In this document: positions 16,028 through 24,620 of the stretch, in pieces | Numbering within the stretch: the first letter of the stretch is position 1 | How the letters are laid out: every line of letters begins with the position of its first letter | DNA from: Candidatus Jordarchaeales archaeon | GTDB lineage: Archaea > Asgardarchaeota > Jordiarchaeia > Jordiarchaeales > Freyrarchaeaceae | Direction of reading: 5' to 3' | Assembly: GCA_038889235.1 (NCBI GenBank) | Contig: JAWAHN010000002.1 | Location: forward strand, 138,356-202,355 | Length of the DNA stretch: 64,000 nt | Position numbers and translations under genes: made by a program | The notes under the pieces: model-generated | What the model saw: only the letters and a program-made list of their open reading frames with translations | The model's database searches: none | What the model was told of the DNA's origin: nothing

Positions 16028-17539
16028 ATGAAATCTATCGGTACAATAATCTGTGACGACCATGGTCCGACGACTTCCGAGTTTACATTCGTCGTTACGT
16101 CCTCCGAAACCGTCCCTGTGAGACGAGGCCAGATGGTTCAAGTTGAGACAGAGGAGGGGTTAATGCTAGCTGTTGTCCAAGAAGTTGTCAAGACGAACCG
16201 CTTCTACTATCATGCTGAAGCAGTCAAAGAGCTTGAGAAGAGTGGGAGAACTCTTTCGTCAATTTTCCCGTGTGATAGATGGGATATGTTGATTGCGACA
16301 GCTAAGCCCTTGGGAGTACTCAAAGGGGGGTTATTTGACAAAATAACGTTCCCCCCTTCACCGGGAGATAAGGTTTACCTTGCGGAAAGAGAGGTTCTCT
16401 CTAAGTTTTTCGGGTTTGACGAGGAAAACGGCTTGGAAATAGGGTTTATGAAGTTTCACAACGTTCCAGTTAAACTTAATATGACGCGGCTGCTACAAAA
16501 ACATCTGGCCATCCTCGCCATGAGTGGCTCAGGAAAATCCTATCTCGCCACAGTACTCATAGAAGAAATACTTTCGAGGAAAAAAGAGGAAGGAAGGATA
16601 TTTGTTCTAGTGGTTGACGTTCACGGCGAGTACGTAGCACTTTCACAAGACGAAAGCTGGGGGCTAGCGCACGCGGTAACCGTAGTAAAGGGGCCGTACG
16701 TTCAGTTTGCCACACCACTTCTCACTGAAAGACACTTGGGAATGTTCCAGCCGGAAATGAGCCCCGTACAAATGCGTGAACTTGGTCGGCTTCTTTCAGA
16801 GGTGAGGAAGGACAAGGGCTTTGCTTACTCTCTTTCAGACGTCATATCTTTCATAGAGAAAGATGAGAGGATGAATCCTAGAACTAAGGAAGCCTTGCTA
16901 GGCTGGCTTTACGAACTGGAAGACACACAGCTTTTTGGAGTGGAAGAAAACCCACACCTACCAGAAATAGCTAAGCCCGGGAGGGCGGCTGTGCTAGACT
17001 TGAGCGAAACTCTAAGCTTGAGAAAGAAGCAGATGATTGTCGCGTACGTTCTTCAACGCTTGTTCGACTTGAGAAGGCGCAACCTAATCCCTCCAACCCT
17101 AATAGTACTCGAGGAAGCTCACCAGTTCTGCCCAGAAGCAAAGCAGGAACTAGCCATTTCGAAAAGCGTTATCGAAACTATAGCGAGGGAGGGAAGGAAG
17201 TTCTACTGCTCACTGTGTCTAATCTCCCAGCGTCCGGTAAGACTCGCGACAAGTGTACTCAGCCAGGCTAACACGCACATAATTCTGCGGATAACGAACC
17301 CAAACGACCTGAGAGCCATAGAGCTCTCCTCTGAAATGATCACCCGCGAAGTACTCGGCATGATAGCAGAGCTCCCTGTAGGCGAAGCCTTGATAGTGGG
17401 CAGCGCAGTAAATGCCCCCCTTTTCTTAAAAGTTAGAAAAAAGAAGTCGTCTCTCTCAGTCTACGAGGAATCCATGGAAGAAGCGGCTAAAAGGTTTGAG
17501 CAAGGTGAAGTCAACCACCCCTATACTAGTGCCACATGA
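16028..17539 (+). CDS. herA: HerA DNA translocase
   Basis: A hexameric bipolar DNA-pumping ATPase of the FtsK/HerA class, 503 residues. An N-terminal HAS-like beta-barrel comes first, then Walker A MSGSGKSYLA (about residue 168), Walker B TLIVLEEAHQF (about 360) and a sensor region with SQRPVRL. It acts with NurA in end resection. ATG 16028 follows nurA closely with a weak purine-rich site. Length and motif order are normal. Confidence 0.93.
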   Translation: MKSIGTIICDDHGPTTSEFTFVVTSSETVPVRRGQMVQVETEEGLMLAVVQEVVKTNRFYYHAEAVKELEKSGRTLSSIFPCDRWDMLIATAKPLGVLKGGLFDKITFPPSPGDKVYLAEREVLSKFFGFDEENGLEIGFMKFHNVPVKLNMTRLLQKHLAILAMSGSGKSYLATVLIEEILSRKKEEGRIFVLVVDVHGEYVALSQDESWGLAHAVTVVKGPYVQFATPLLTERHLGMFQPEMSPVQMRELGRLLSEVRKDKGFAYSLSDVISFIEKDERMNPRTKEALLGWLYELEDTQLFGVEENPHLPEIAKPGRAAVLDLSETLSLRKKQMIVAYVLQRLFDLRRRNLIPPTLIVLEEAHQFCPEAKQELAISKSVIETIAREGRKFYCSLCLISQRPVRLATSVLSQANTHIILRITNPNDLRAIELSSEMITREVLGMIAELPVGEALIVGSAVNAPLFLKVRKKKSSLSVYEESMEEAAKRFEQGEVNHPYTSAT

Positions 17540-17543
17540 ATGT

Positions 17544-17828
17544 TCATATGATTATCACTATGCGCCGCACAGCGGGTTCGCATATTTTCTTAACGCCGTG
17601 CTGTCCCGGAGCATAGTAGCTTTTTACTAACCCGGCCTTTTCTAGTATTTTTATTTGAGCAGAGATGTTAGCCTCAGTTTGGTTAAGAGTTTCGGCTATC
17701 CTACTTACATCCATTTTTTTGTCGCGGAGAAGTCTTAGTATCTCTAACCTTGTCTCGGACGAGAGTGCTTTAGCTACTATCGTAACGTTTTTATCGCTCA
17801 CTACTAGCTCCTCTTCGCTTCCTTCCAT
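17544..17828 (-). CDS. ArsR-family winged-helix regulator
   Basis: A 94-residue DNA-binding protein. The recognition region LLRDKKMDVSRIAETLNQTEANISAQIKILEKAG is a winged helix of the ArsR/HTH_5 type. The C-terminal part contains one histidine and one cysteine but no clear metal site. AGGAGG lies about 11 nt before the ATG. It is convergent with herA and divergent from rio2; its targets are unknown, possibly its own promoter region. Confidence 0.75.
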   Translation of the reverse strand: MEGSEEELVVSDKNVTIVAKALSSETRLEILRLLRDKKMDVSRIAETLNQTEANISAQIKILEKAGLVKSYYAPGQHGVKKICEPAVRRIVIII

Positions 17829-18013
17829 TTTCGGAGCTGCCTCCTTTCACCAGAATATGGTGTGAGTAACATGAAAAGCGAGTCGCTAATCTCTTATAAG
17901 CTTTTCTATTCAAATAAGCAAAAGGTTTAATCATAGTATTGAAAGCATTTCAAATTGCAATTGAGTAAGAAAAAATAAAAGTCTCTGAAATGTAGAGAGG
18001 GCTAGGTGACTAG

Positions 18014-18892
18014 ATGAAGTGGCTTGCAAGAAAACTCCACGACCTCAAAGCGGATGACTACAAGGTTCTAGGCGCCCTTGAAAGGGGAATGAAGATGTAT
18101 GAATTCGTCCCAGTAGACGTAATTACTCGGCTTTCATCCCTTCATGAGGGGAGAGTGTTGAACATTCTTAGCAAGCTACACGAGTTCAAATTGGTTGTAA
18201 GGCAGGTGGGCGACTATGTCGGGTACAGGTTGACGGTTCACGGCTTCGACGCCCTCGCTCTAAACGTGCTGGTTAACTTAGGGGTGATAGAATACATCGG
18301 CTCTAAACTTGGTGTAGGCAAAGAATCCGACATTTACGAGGCTCTCACACCCTCTGGCAGGCGTGTTGCCATAAAGGCTCACAGAATCGGGAGAACAAGT
18401 TTTACAAAGGCGAAGAGAGTTCGAAGTTACATTAAGGGCAAGATCACCCAGTCAGGGTGGTTTTCTGCTTCATGCAGATCGGCGGAAAGAGAGTACTTTG
18501 CCCTTAAAACCCTTCATCCCAATGGTGTTGCTGTACCAGAACCGATCGGCTTTAACCGGCACATCGTAGTAATGGAGCTCATAGACGGAGACGAATTGGT
18601 TAAGTACAAGTTTCTACCAGAACCCGACGATCTTCTAGAGTCAATAATCGAGAACATAAAGCTAGCCTATGAGTGTGGGATAGTTCACGGAGATCTGAGC
18701 GAGTACAACGTGATTGTAACTCCAGAGTTGGACGTCTTCCTAATTGACTGGCCTCAATTCGTACCTATCAACCATCCTTCAGCACAATACCTGCTCGAAA
18801 GAGACGTCTACAACGTCTTACGGTTCTTCGAAAGAAAGTTCAATGTTCGGTTAAACTTATCGGAAACCCTTGACTATATTACTAAGGGGTAG
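18014..18892 (+). CDS. rio2: RIO2-type atypical serine kinase
   Basis: A 292-residue kinase/ATPase needed for late small-ribosomal-subunit maturation. Residues 1-90 form the RIO2-specific winged helix. The kinase domain has GVGKESDIYEA as the ATP loop, VAIKAHRIGRTSF with the ATP lysine, HGDLSEYN as the catalytic loop and LIDWPQ as the metal-binding motif. GGTGA lies 4 nt before the ATG. The DUF460 gene follows directly and is probably cotranscribed. Confidence 0.95.
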   Translation: MKWLARKLHDLKADDYKVLGALERGMKMYEFVPVDVITRLSSLHEGRVLNILSKLHEFKLVVRQVGDYVGYRLTVHGFDALALNVLVNLGVIEYIGSKLGVGKESDIYEALTPSGRRVAIKAHRIGRTSFTKAKRVRSYIKGKITQSGWFSASCRSAEREYFALKTLHPNGVAVPEPIGFNRHIVVMELIDGDELVKYKFLPEPDDLLESIIENIKLAYECGIVHGDLSEYNVIVTPELDVFLIDWPQFVPINHPSAQYLLERDVYNVLRFFERKFNVRLNLSETLDYITKG

Positions 18893-18917
18893 TCAGAGCA
18901 GTCGGCTGGGTCAAAAG

Positions 18918-20948
18918 ATGGAAGCCCCTAAGAGAGTGCTTGGCGTCGACATACTTCCATCAAGCTCCCCGTCGTCTAAAACCCCCCCAAAGTATGCTGC
19001 GTTCCTACTGGAAGACGAGAAAAGCTATGTTTACGAGTGTCTTAGCAAGCGTGAGCTACTATCCCTCATAAACTTCGTAAAACCAGACATAGTGGCGTTA
19101 GATAACGTGTTTGAGCTCGCCTCTAACCAGGAGGGGATAATCTCCTTTCTGGCTAGCTGCCCTCCCACTACAAAGCTCGTGCAAGTGACCGGCTCCCCTG
19201 TTAGTGGTACTACGCCTCTTTCGGTGCTCGCATCCCAAAACGGCATTAAGGTCGAAAGCTTTTCACCCGTCAAAACCGCTGAAGTGTGCGCTAGGCTGGC
19301 GGCCAGTGGTGTAGGATACGCTGTACGTGTTTTTAGAGACGAAACGCGGATAATAATTGCCAGGGGGCGCTGCCCGGGCCATGGAGGCTGGAGCTCAGAG
19401 AGATTTAGAAGACGCGTGTATAACTTGATACTTCAGACAACCAAGGAAATACAGAGGAGACTCGACGAAGCGGGAATAGAATACGAGTTGCACGTAGAGA
19501 GGGTCGATGGTGGGGCTAAACGCAGTAAGTTCATCGTTTACGCTGAAAGAAGTATTGTAAGCCGGCTGGTTAAACCATATAGGGGGGACGTGATCGTAGC
19601 TATTCAACCCGTGTTACTCGAGCATCTAGAATGGATACCCCTTACTCAGGGAAGTTTAACCGCAGTTACGCCGAAGAAGGGGCTAATTGTGGGCATAGAC
19701 CCGGGGGTTACATGTGGCGTCGCCATATTAGACCTCAACGGCAACCTTATTCTCCTGGAAAGCGAAAAAGATCTATCCAGAACAGCCCTCGTCAGGAAAC
19801 TTACCTCTTTCGGTATACCTATTTTGCTCGCCTCAGACGTAAACCCGCCTCCGAGCTTTCTCGAAAAGTTGGCTGGCATACTCAACTCAAGACTATTTTA
19901 CCCGCCAAGGAGCCTTACAGTCTCGGAGAAAAGGGAACTCGTGCAAAAGTTTGTTGAAGAAAAGCGTGTTAAAGTTCAAGACTCGCACCAGCGCGACGCC
20001 CTAGCCTCAGCCCTCAAGGCTTTCTACACGTTCAAGAACAAATTCGAGAAAGTTGAAGCTAAAGCTAGATCCCTAGGCTACCCTATCTCACCTGACCAAT
20101 TGAAAATAATGGTTTTAAAGGGTCTGTCGCTTTCGGAGGCAATAAACATGCTTTCATCTTCAAAGGCGAAGGAGGAGACTGTTGAGGAGAAAAAAGTTCA
20201 GCCGGAACCAGACCTAAGTGTTCTGATCAACAAGTTGGAATCATATAGGGTTAAACTCAGGAGGATGAGGAGAAGTCTAATTCGCATCAAAGAGCTAAAC
20301 ACTTCTCTCGTCGCTGAGAAACAAAAGCTGGAAAACGAGCTTCAACGCCTCCGAGAGCTCTTAGAGAACGTTGACGTTAAAACTAGGTCTGAAGATGTGG
20401 AGAGAGTTGTGGAACGCTACAAAGAGGAGATTAAGATACTTAAAAATGAGATTTTGAAGCTGAAAGAGGAACTTTCAGCTGCACGCCACCAAATTGCAAA
20501 CCTGAAAAGGATGAGAATTATGGAAATAAGGGGAGTAGTTTACCCCCTTAAGGTTGTAAGGAGTTTCACTCCGAACGAGATCCGTAGAACGGAGGAAACC
20601 GTTGGAATAAACAAAGGAGACATAATCCTCTTACTGGATGGAAGCGGAGGCGGGAAGGCTACCGCGAACATGCTGATAGAAAAAGGAATCAAAGCCGTCA
20701 TTTCCAAGACCGCGATGTCGCACCTAGCTCTTGAAGCCTTCCTCGAAGCAAACATACCCGTCTTTTTCTCGGACGAAGTTCCTGTTAAGGAAATTGACGA
20801 CTTCGCCGTAGTAGATAAAAAGGAATTCGACTCCCTCCTTTCAAACTACCTTAGGGAGAAGGAGAGGATCGAGTTAGAAGAACAGAAGAGGAAGCTGGAG
20901 GAACTGCTTAAATCTTACAGAGCTGAAAGAGAGCAGGAGTTAAACTAA
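18918..20948 (+). CDS. DUF460 / COG2433 RNase H-fold protein with long coiled coil
   Basis: About 677 residues. The central part (about 255-370) has IVGIDPGVTCGVAIL and DSHQRDALASALKAF, matching the RuvC/RNase H-like fold of COG2433. About 420-550 is a heptad-rich coiled coil. The C-terminal part, with LLDGSGGGKATANMLIEKGI, looks like a small alpha/beta nucleotide-binding-like domain. Function is not established; nuclease activity on structured nucleic acid is suspected for the family. ATG 18918 is chosen over 18870, which would overlap rio2 by 23 nt, but neither start has a clear Shine-Dalgarno. Confidence 0.8.
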   Translation: MEAPKRVLGVDILPSSSPSSKTPPKYAAFLLEDEKSYVYECLSKRELLSLINFVKPDIVALDNVFELASNQEGIISFLASCPPTTKLVQVTGSPVSGTTPLSVLASQNGIKVESFSPVKTAEVCARLAASGVGYAVRVFRDETRIIIARGRCPGHGGWSSERFRRRVYNLILQTTKEIQRRLDEAGIEYELHVERVDGGAKRSKFIVYAERSIVSRLVKPYRGDVIVAIQPVLLEHLEWIPLTQGSLTAVTPKKGLIVGIDPGVTCGVAILDLNGNLILLESEKDLSRTALVRKLTSFGIPILLASDVNPPPSFLEKLAGILNSRLFYPPRSLTVSEKRELVQKFVEEKRVKVQDSHQRDALASALKAFYTFKNKFEKVEAKARSLGYPISPDQLKIMVLKGLSLSEAINMLSSSKAKEETVEEKKVQPEPDLSVLINKLESYRVKLRRMRRSLIRIKELNTSLVAEKQKLENELQRLRELLENVDVKTRSEDVERVVERYKEEIKILKNEILKLKEELSAARHQIANLKRMRIMEIRGVVYPLKVVRSFTPNEIRRTEETVGINKGDIILLLDGSGGGKATANMLIEKGIKAVISKTAMSHLALEAFLEANIPVFFSDEVPVKEIDDFAVVDKKEFDSLLSNYLREKERIELEEQKRKLEELLKSYRAEREQELN

Positions 20949-20971
20949 ACCCCAGCTCTAAAAAGTCGCGC

Positions 20972-21238
20972 CTACTTCTTCTCCTTCTCCTCCTTCTGGG
21001 GGATTTCCTCTGTCAAATCAGGCTTTATGAAGAGTATGTTATTCCCCCTTATGAATACCTCCCCATACCTAGCTATTGGTCCATCTTCATCCAGTTCCTC
21101 GGCATTAGTTAGACATAGGTTCATGTACGAATCTATGTGTGAAAGCCTTCCTTGAATCGTTCTACCATCTTTCAACTTCACTAGAATCAAGTTGTTAATA
21201 GCTTTTTGCAGAACAGCTAGAGGCTGGCTTCCAGACAT
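20972..21238 (-). CDS. Sm-like (LSm) archaeal protein
   Basis: An 88-residue RNA-binding ring protein. The Sm1 motif with LKDGRTIQGRLSHIDSYMNL and the Sm2 motif VFIRGNNILFI are both present. Archaeal Sm proteins form heptamers that bind U-rich RNA and oligo-U tails. A charged KEEKEKK tail follows the fold. It is convergent with the DUF460 gene and divergent from thiC. Confidence 0.93.
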   Translation of the reverse strand: MSGSQPLAVLQKAINNLILVKLKDGRTIQGRLSHIDSYMNLCLTNAEELDEDGPIARYGEVFIRGNNILFIKPDLTEEIPQKEEKEKK

Positions 21239-21343
21239 GATATTTCATCCTCACCTTGTTGTTTTCACTGAAAGAGAGAGAAACCCCTTTCCATTTAAAA
21301 AAGTTGCTCTTCTCAGCAGGGCTTAGCAAACCTTTTCCAGTGT

Positions 21344-21366
21344 TTTTAAGTTAAACTTTTAAGTTA
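21344..21366 (+). promoter_or_regulatory. Tandem TTTTAAGTTA repeats upstream of thiC
   Basis: The 10-mer TTTTAAGTTA occurs at 21344-21353 and again at 21357-21366, 13 bp apart. Either copy could serve as a TATA box for thiC, or the pair could be a regulator site. No THI-box (TPP riboswitch) core was recognised in the leader. Confidence 0.35.
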
Positions 21367-21422
21367 TGACTGCTAAGTATGCATGATTAATTGTACCTCC
21401 TGTTTTTTGGGGGACAGCAACT

Positions 21423-22727
21423 TTGGCAACTAGAATGGAAGAAGCAAGCAGACTCTCACTGACCGAGGAAATTAAAGCCGTCGCTGAAGAAGAAGGAATA
21501 CCGCCGGAGAAGGTTGCGAGGAGACTTGGAAGAGGAGAAGTAGTTATAGTTAGGAATGTTGTACGAGAAGTGAAGCCGCTAGGTATAGGAAAAGGATTAA
21601 GGACTAAAATTAATGCCAACATAGGGACCTCTTCTGAAGTTTGTGACGTCGAATTAGAGCTCAGGAAGGCGTTTATAGCAATAAGGTATGGTGCTGACAC
21701 GATAATGGACCTTAGCACCGGAGGGGACTTGGACACTATAAGGAGGCGTATCTTAAAGTCGGTTAACGTCCCCGTAGGCACAGTCCCCATATACCAGGCA
21801 GGCATCGAAGCTGCAAGGAAAAAAGGCGCAATAATCGATATGGATGAAGATGATATGTTCAACGCGATCGAAAAACACGCTAAGGATGGTGTAGATTTCG
21901 TCACCGTTCACGTCGGTGTGACAAAGGAGAACGTGAAAAAACTTGTTGAAAGCAAACGAATAATCCCCATGGTGAGCAGAGGAGGAACTTTCCACGCAGC
22001 CTGGATATTACACCACGACAAAGAGAACCCGCTTTACGAGAACTTCGACTACCTGCTTGAAATAGCCAGACAGTATGACATGACTCTAAGCCTAGGAGAC
22101 GGTCTAAGACCTGGGTGCATCCATGACGCCACAGATGTGCTTCAAATATCTGAGCTCGTGACGATAAGCCGCTTAGTTGAAAGAGCCAGAGAAAAGGGTG
22201 TGCAGGTGATCGTTGAAGGTCCCGGACACGTGCCTATAAATGAAATTGCAGCGAACATAAGGCTGCAGAAATCCATGTGCAAGAATGCCCCCTTCTATGT
22301 CCTCGGTCCACTAGTAACAGATATTGCCCCAGGATACGATCACATCGTAGGTGCCATAGGGGGTGCTATAGCCGCTCTTGAAGGAGCGGACTTCCTTTGT
22401 TACGTTACTCCCGCAGAACATTTACGCCTGCCCGGAGAAGAGGATGTGAAACTTGGCGTTATAGCAGCGAAGATAGCTGCTCACGTCGCCGACATAGCTA
22501 AGCTTGGCCAAAGAGCGGCTAAGTGGGATGACGAAATGGCGAAGGCCAGAGTTAGCCTTGACTGGGGGAAGCAGTTTAGTCTAGCAATAGACCCCGAGAA
22601 AGCGAGGGCCTACCATGAACAAGGCACTACAAGAAAGACCGCATGTACCATGTGCGGGGAATATTGTGCAATGAAACTCATATCCGAAGCTTTGGGGCGA
22701 AAAGACTTTTCCCGGCTTACCTGTTAA
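21423..22727 (+). CDS. thiC: Phosphomethylpyrimidine synthase ThiC
   Basis: A radical-SAM enzyme that converts aminoimidazole ribotide to the thiamine pyrimidine moiety. The 434-residue protein lacks the long N-terminal extension of plant and many bacterial forms, as is usual in archaea. The C-terminal cluster motif CTMCGEYC and the core motifs TVHVGVT, GDGLRPGC and EGPGHVP are present. The start is TTG 21423, after a GGGGGAC purine tract; an in-frame ATG at 21435 is an alternative. Its stop overlaps that of the convergent gene by 4 nt. Confidence 0.95.
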   Translation: MATRMEEASRLSLTEEIKAVAEEEGIPPEKVARRLGRGEVVIVRNVVREVKPLGIGKGLRTKINANIGTSSEVCDVELELRKAFIAIRYGADTIMDLSTGGDLDTIRRRILKSVNVPVGTVPIYQAGIEAARKKGAIIDMDEDDMFNAIEKHAKDGVDFVTVHVGVTKENVKKLVESKRIIPMVSRGGTFHAAWILHHDKENPLYENFDYLLEIARQYDMTLSLGDGLRPGCIHDATDVLQISELVTISRLVERAREKGVQVIVEGPGHVPINEIAANIRLQKSMCKNAPFYVLGPLVTDIAPGYDHIVGAIGGAIAALEGADFLCYVTPAEHLRLPGEEDVKLGVIAAKIAAHVADIAKLGQRAAKWDDEMAKARVSLDWGKQFSLAIDPEKARAYHEQGTTRKTACTMCGEYCAMKLISEALGRKDFSRLTC

Positions 22728-23449
22728 CCTTTCTTTTTGATCAATAAAGCTATTGGGAGACTGGCTTTCTTCCACTCAGCATATTTTCCCTCGTACTCGA
22801 TAGGTGGCATTGTTCTGCCATGCGTTCCCACTATGGTTATCAGAGTGTCTGGTTGTGCTTGCCTGTAAAGCACCTTCACCCAGCTGTCTGTTCTAGTAAT
22901 AAGTTTTTGAGCGGTTTCCTTAGGAGGTTGAAAGCTGTACTGCCTGTAAAGTTCTTCAAAGTCTAGGAAGTGAACCCAAATAAAGTCGGCTCTGTTAAGA
23001 ACTTTAACAGTTTCCACATAGCTCTTATTGTCGGAATCACTAACCTTAACCTCCCCCTTACCACCTATCGCCGTGATGTCTTCTTTTCTGTCAATTATCA
23101 CAGTTCGCTTTCCAAGTGACGACAAATAGGTGAACATGTTAAAGTCAGAGCTTCCTCCACAAACCAGTTCCTTAAGGACGTGGGGGGTGTGCGGGTTTTT
23201 TGTTTCAAGAGTTATGACGGCCTCGGACATGCCTATTATAAAGCGCGGCTTATAATACGTGCATTCTAGCAGGCCGAAGTGGTCTATAACTATCACTACG
23301 ATGCGCTTCGAAACGAACTTCTCTGGCAGGTTAACTTTCGGTGGGATGTTCTTAGGGGGCTCTATACTCATAACACTCAAGAAAGTTGAAGCCATCTGAC
23401 TTACCAAGCCCTGAAAAGTCAGTAGTTCGCACATGCGCAAATCCACCAT
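22724..23449 (-). CDS. Uncharacterised alkaline-phosphatase-superfamily protein
   Basis: A 241-residue protein with the pattern of the metalloenzyme/phosphodiesterase superfamily: RIVVIVIDHFG near the start, IWVHFLDFEELYRQY in the middle and TLITIVGTHGRTMPP near the end. In that superfamily these aspartates and histidines bind two metals. It is shorter than phosphoglycerate mutase or phosphopentomutase, and the nucleophile position is unclear, so activity is uncertain. It is isolated between thiC and the ArsA gene. Its 5' region holds a 13-nt match to the leuD hairpin. Confidence 0.6.
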   Translation of the reverse strand: MVDLRMCELLTFQGLVSQMASTFLSVMSIEPPKNIPPKVNLPEKFVSKRIVVIVIDHFGLLECTYYKPRFIIGMSEAVITLETKNPHTPHVLKELVCGGSSDFNMFTYLSSLGKRTVIIDRKEDITAIGGKGEVKVSDSDNKSYVETVKVLNRADFIWVHFLDFEELYRQYSFQPPKETAQKLITRTDSWVKVLYRQAQPDTLITIVGTHGRTMPPIEYEGKYAEWKKASLPIALLIKKKG

Positions 23450-23602
23450 CGAAAGCAGTCCTATTTAGATTACGATAAACTCCCTTATTTTAGCATTATT
23501 GAAAAAAGAGTGCCACAACATGTTTTCCCGCGCTTCCACTTACAACTTACACTTGAACTCGTTCCTATGTCTCCATCAAACCCGCTCCCTTTAAGCCAGA
23601 AA

Positions 23603-23611
23603 TATTTAAAG
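23603..23611 (+). promoter_or_regulatory. TATA-like box for the ArsA/Get3 gene
   Basis: TATTTAAAG lies about 55 nt before the TTG start at 23665, in an otherwise gene-free 215-nt interval. Confidence 0.4.
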
Positions 23612-23664
23612 AGCCTAACCCCCACCATTAGGGTTAAGCTAAGAATGAGATGGCGGTGTAAACT

Positions 23665-24618
23665 TTGCCCCTAACCGACCTTTTAGAAGAACGTAGAGTT
23701 TCCTTCCTGTTATTCGGAGGAAAAGGTGGCGTAGGAAAAACCACGTGCTCTGCGGCTTCAGCTCTCTGGGCAGCTGAACACGGTAAGGAAACCATTATAA
23801 TAAGCACCGATCCCGCTCACAGTTTGAGTGATAGCTTCGACCAGCAACTAGGGGGAGGAGAAGTAAAGAAAGTGGAGGGTTGCAGCGGCCTCTATGCACT
23901 AGAACTTGACCCTAGGAAAGCCTTTGAAGAATACAAAAGAAAGCTTTCGGAGGCAGAGGGATTTGAGGAGCAAGCCCAAGCTGTTCTCCAGGAACTAGGT
24001 GACCTCTCTAGTATGACTCCCCCCGGTGTGGACGAAGCCCTAGCCTTTGCAAAAGTGCTCGAGTTCATTGAAAACCCGGAATACGACTTAGTGGTTTTCG
24101 ACACCGCCCCAACAGGACACACTCTGCGCCTGTTAAGCTTACCCGATATACTAAACAGCTGGGTTGTGAACCTCATAAAGATAAGGGTTTACATGAGCAA
24201 GCTGACCGGCCTCCTAAAACGGCTTATAGGGCGTGGAGGCGAGGAAGATAAGACGCTAGAAGTTCTAGAAAAGTTGAGAGAGACCATAGGCGTTGCCAGA
24301 GAAACCCTTAAAGATCCCAATCAAACGGCATTTGTTGTAGTGATGATACCTGAAGTCATGGCAATCTACGAAACTGAGCGCCTTCTCTCGTCACTAATAG
24401 AGTACGAAATTCCATGTGACCACATAGTTGTCAACATGATCTACCCAGATGTACCCGGCTGTCCCTTCTGCCGCGCGAGGAGACAGATGCAACAGGAAAA
24501 CCTAAAAAACATAAGGGAAATATACGACGACTTCAACATAACAGAAATCCCGCTTTTCGACACAGAGATAAGAGGGTTAAACATGCTCAGAAAGGTCTCA
24601 GAGCTACTCTTCACTTGA
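23665..24618 (+). CDS. ArsA/Get3-type ATPase
   Basis: A 317-residue SIMIBI ATPase. The deviant Walker A GGKGGVGKTT (about residues 18-27), switch DPAHSLSDSFDQ, FDTAPTGHTLRLL and a zinc-binding CPFC pair near residue 268 are all visible. Archaeal Get3 homologues bind tail-anchored membrane proteins; true arsenite pumps usually contain two ATPase halves and sit with ars genes, which are absent here. The start is TTG after GGCGGTG. Membrane-protein targeting is therefore the likelier role. Confidence 0.88.
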   Translation: MPLTDLLEERRVSFLLFGGKGGVGKTTCSAASALWAAEHGKETIIISTDPAHSLSDSFDQQLGGGEVKKVEGCSGLYALELDPRKAFEEYKRKLSEAEGFEEQAQAVLQELGDLSSMTPPGVDEALAFAKVLEFIENPEYDLVVFDTAPTGHTLRLLSLPDILNSWVVNLIKIRVYMSKLTGLLKRLIGRGGEEDKTLEVLEKLRETIGVARETLKDPNQTAFVVVMIPEVMAIYETERLLSSLIEYEIPCDHIVVNMIYPDVPGCPFCRARRQMQQENLKNIREIYDDFNITEIPLFDTEIRGLNMLRKVSELLFT

Positions 24619-24620
24619 AA

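Noticed and set aside
21367-21422. A TPP riboswitch before thiC
   Set aside because: The conserved CUGAGA and thi-box elements were not found in the short leader.
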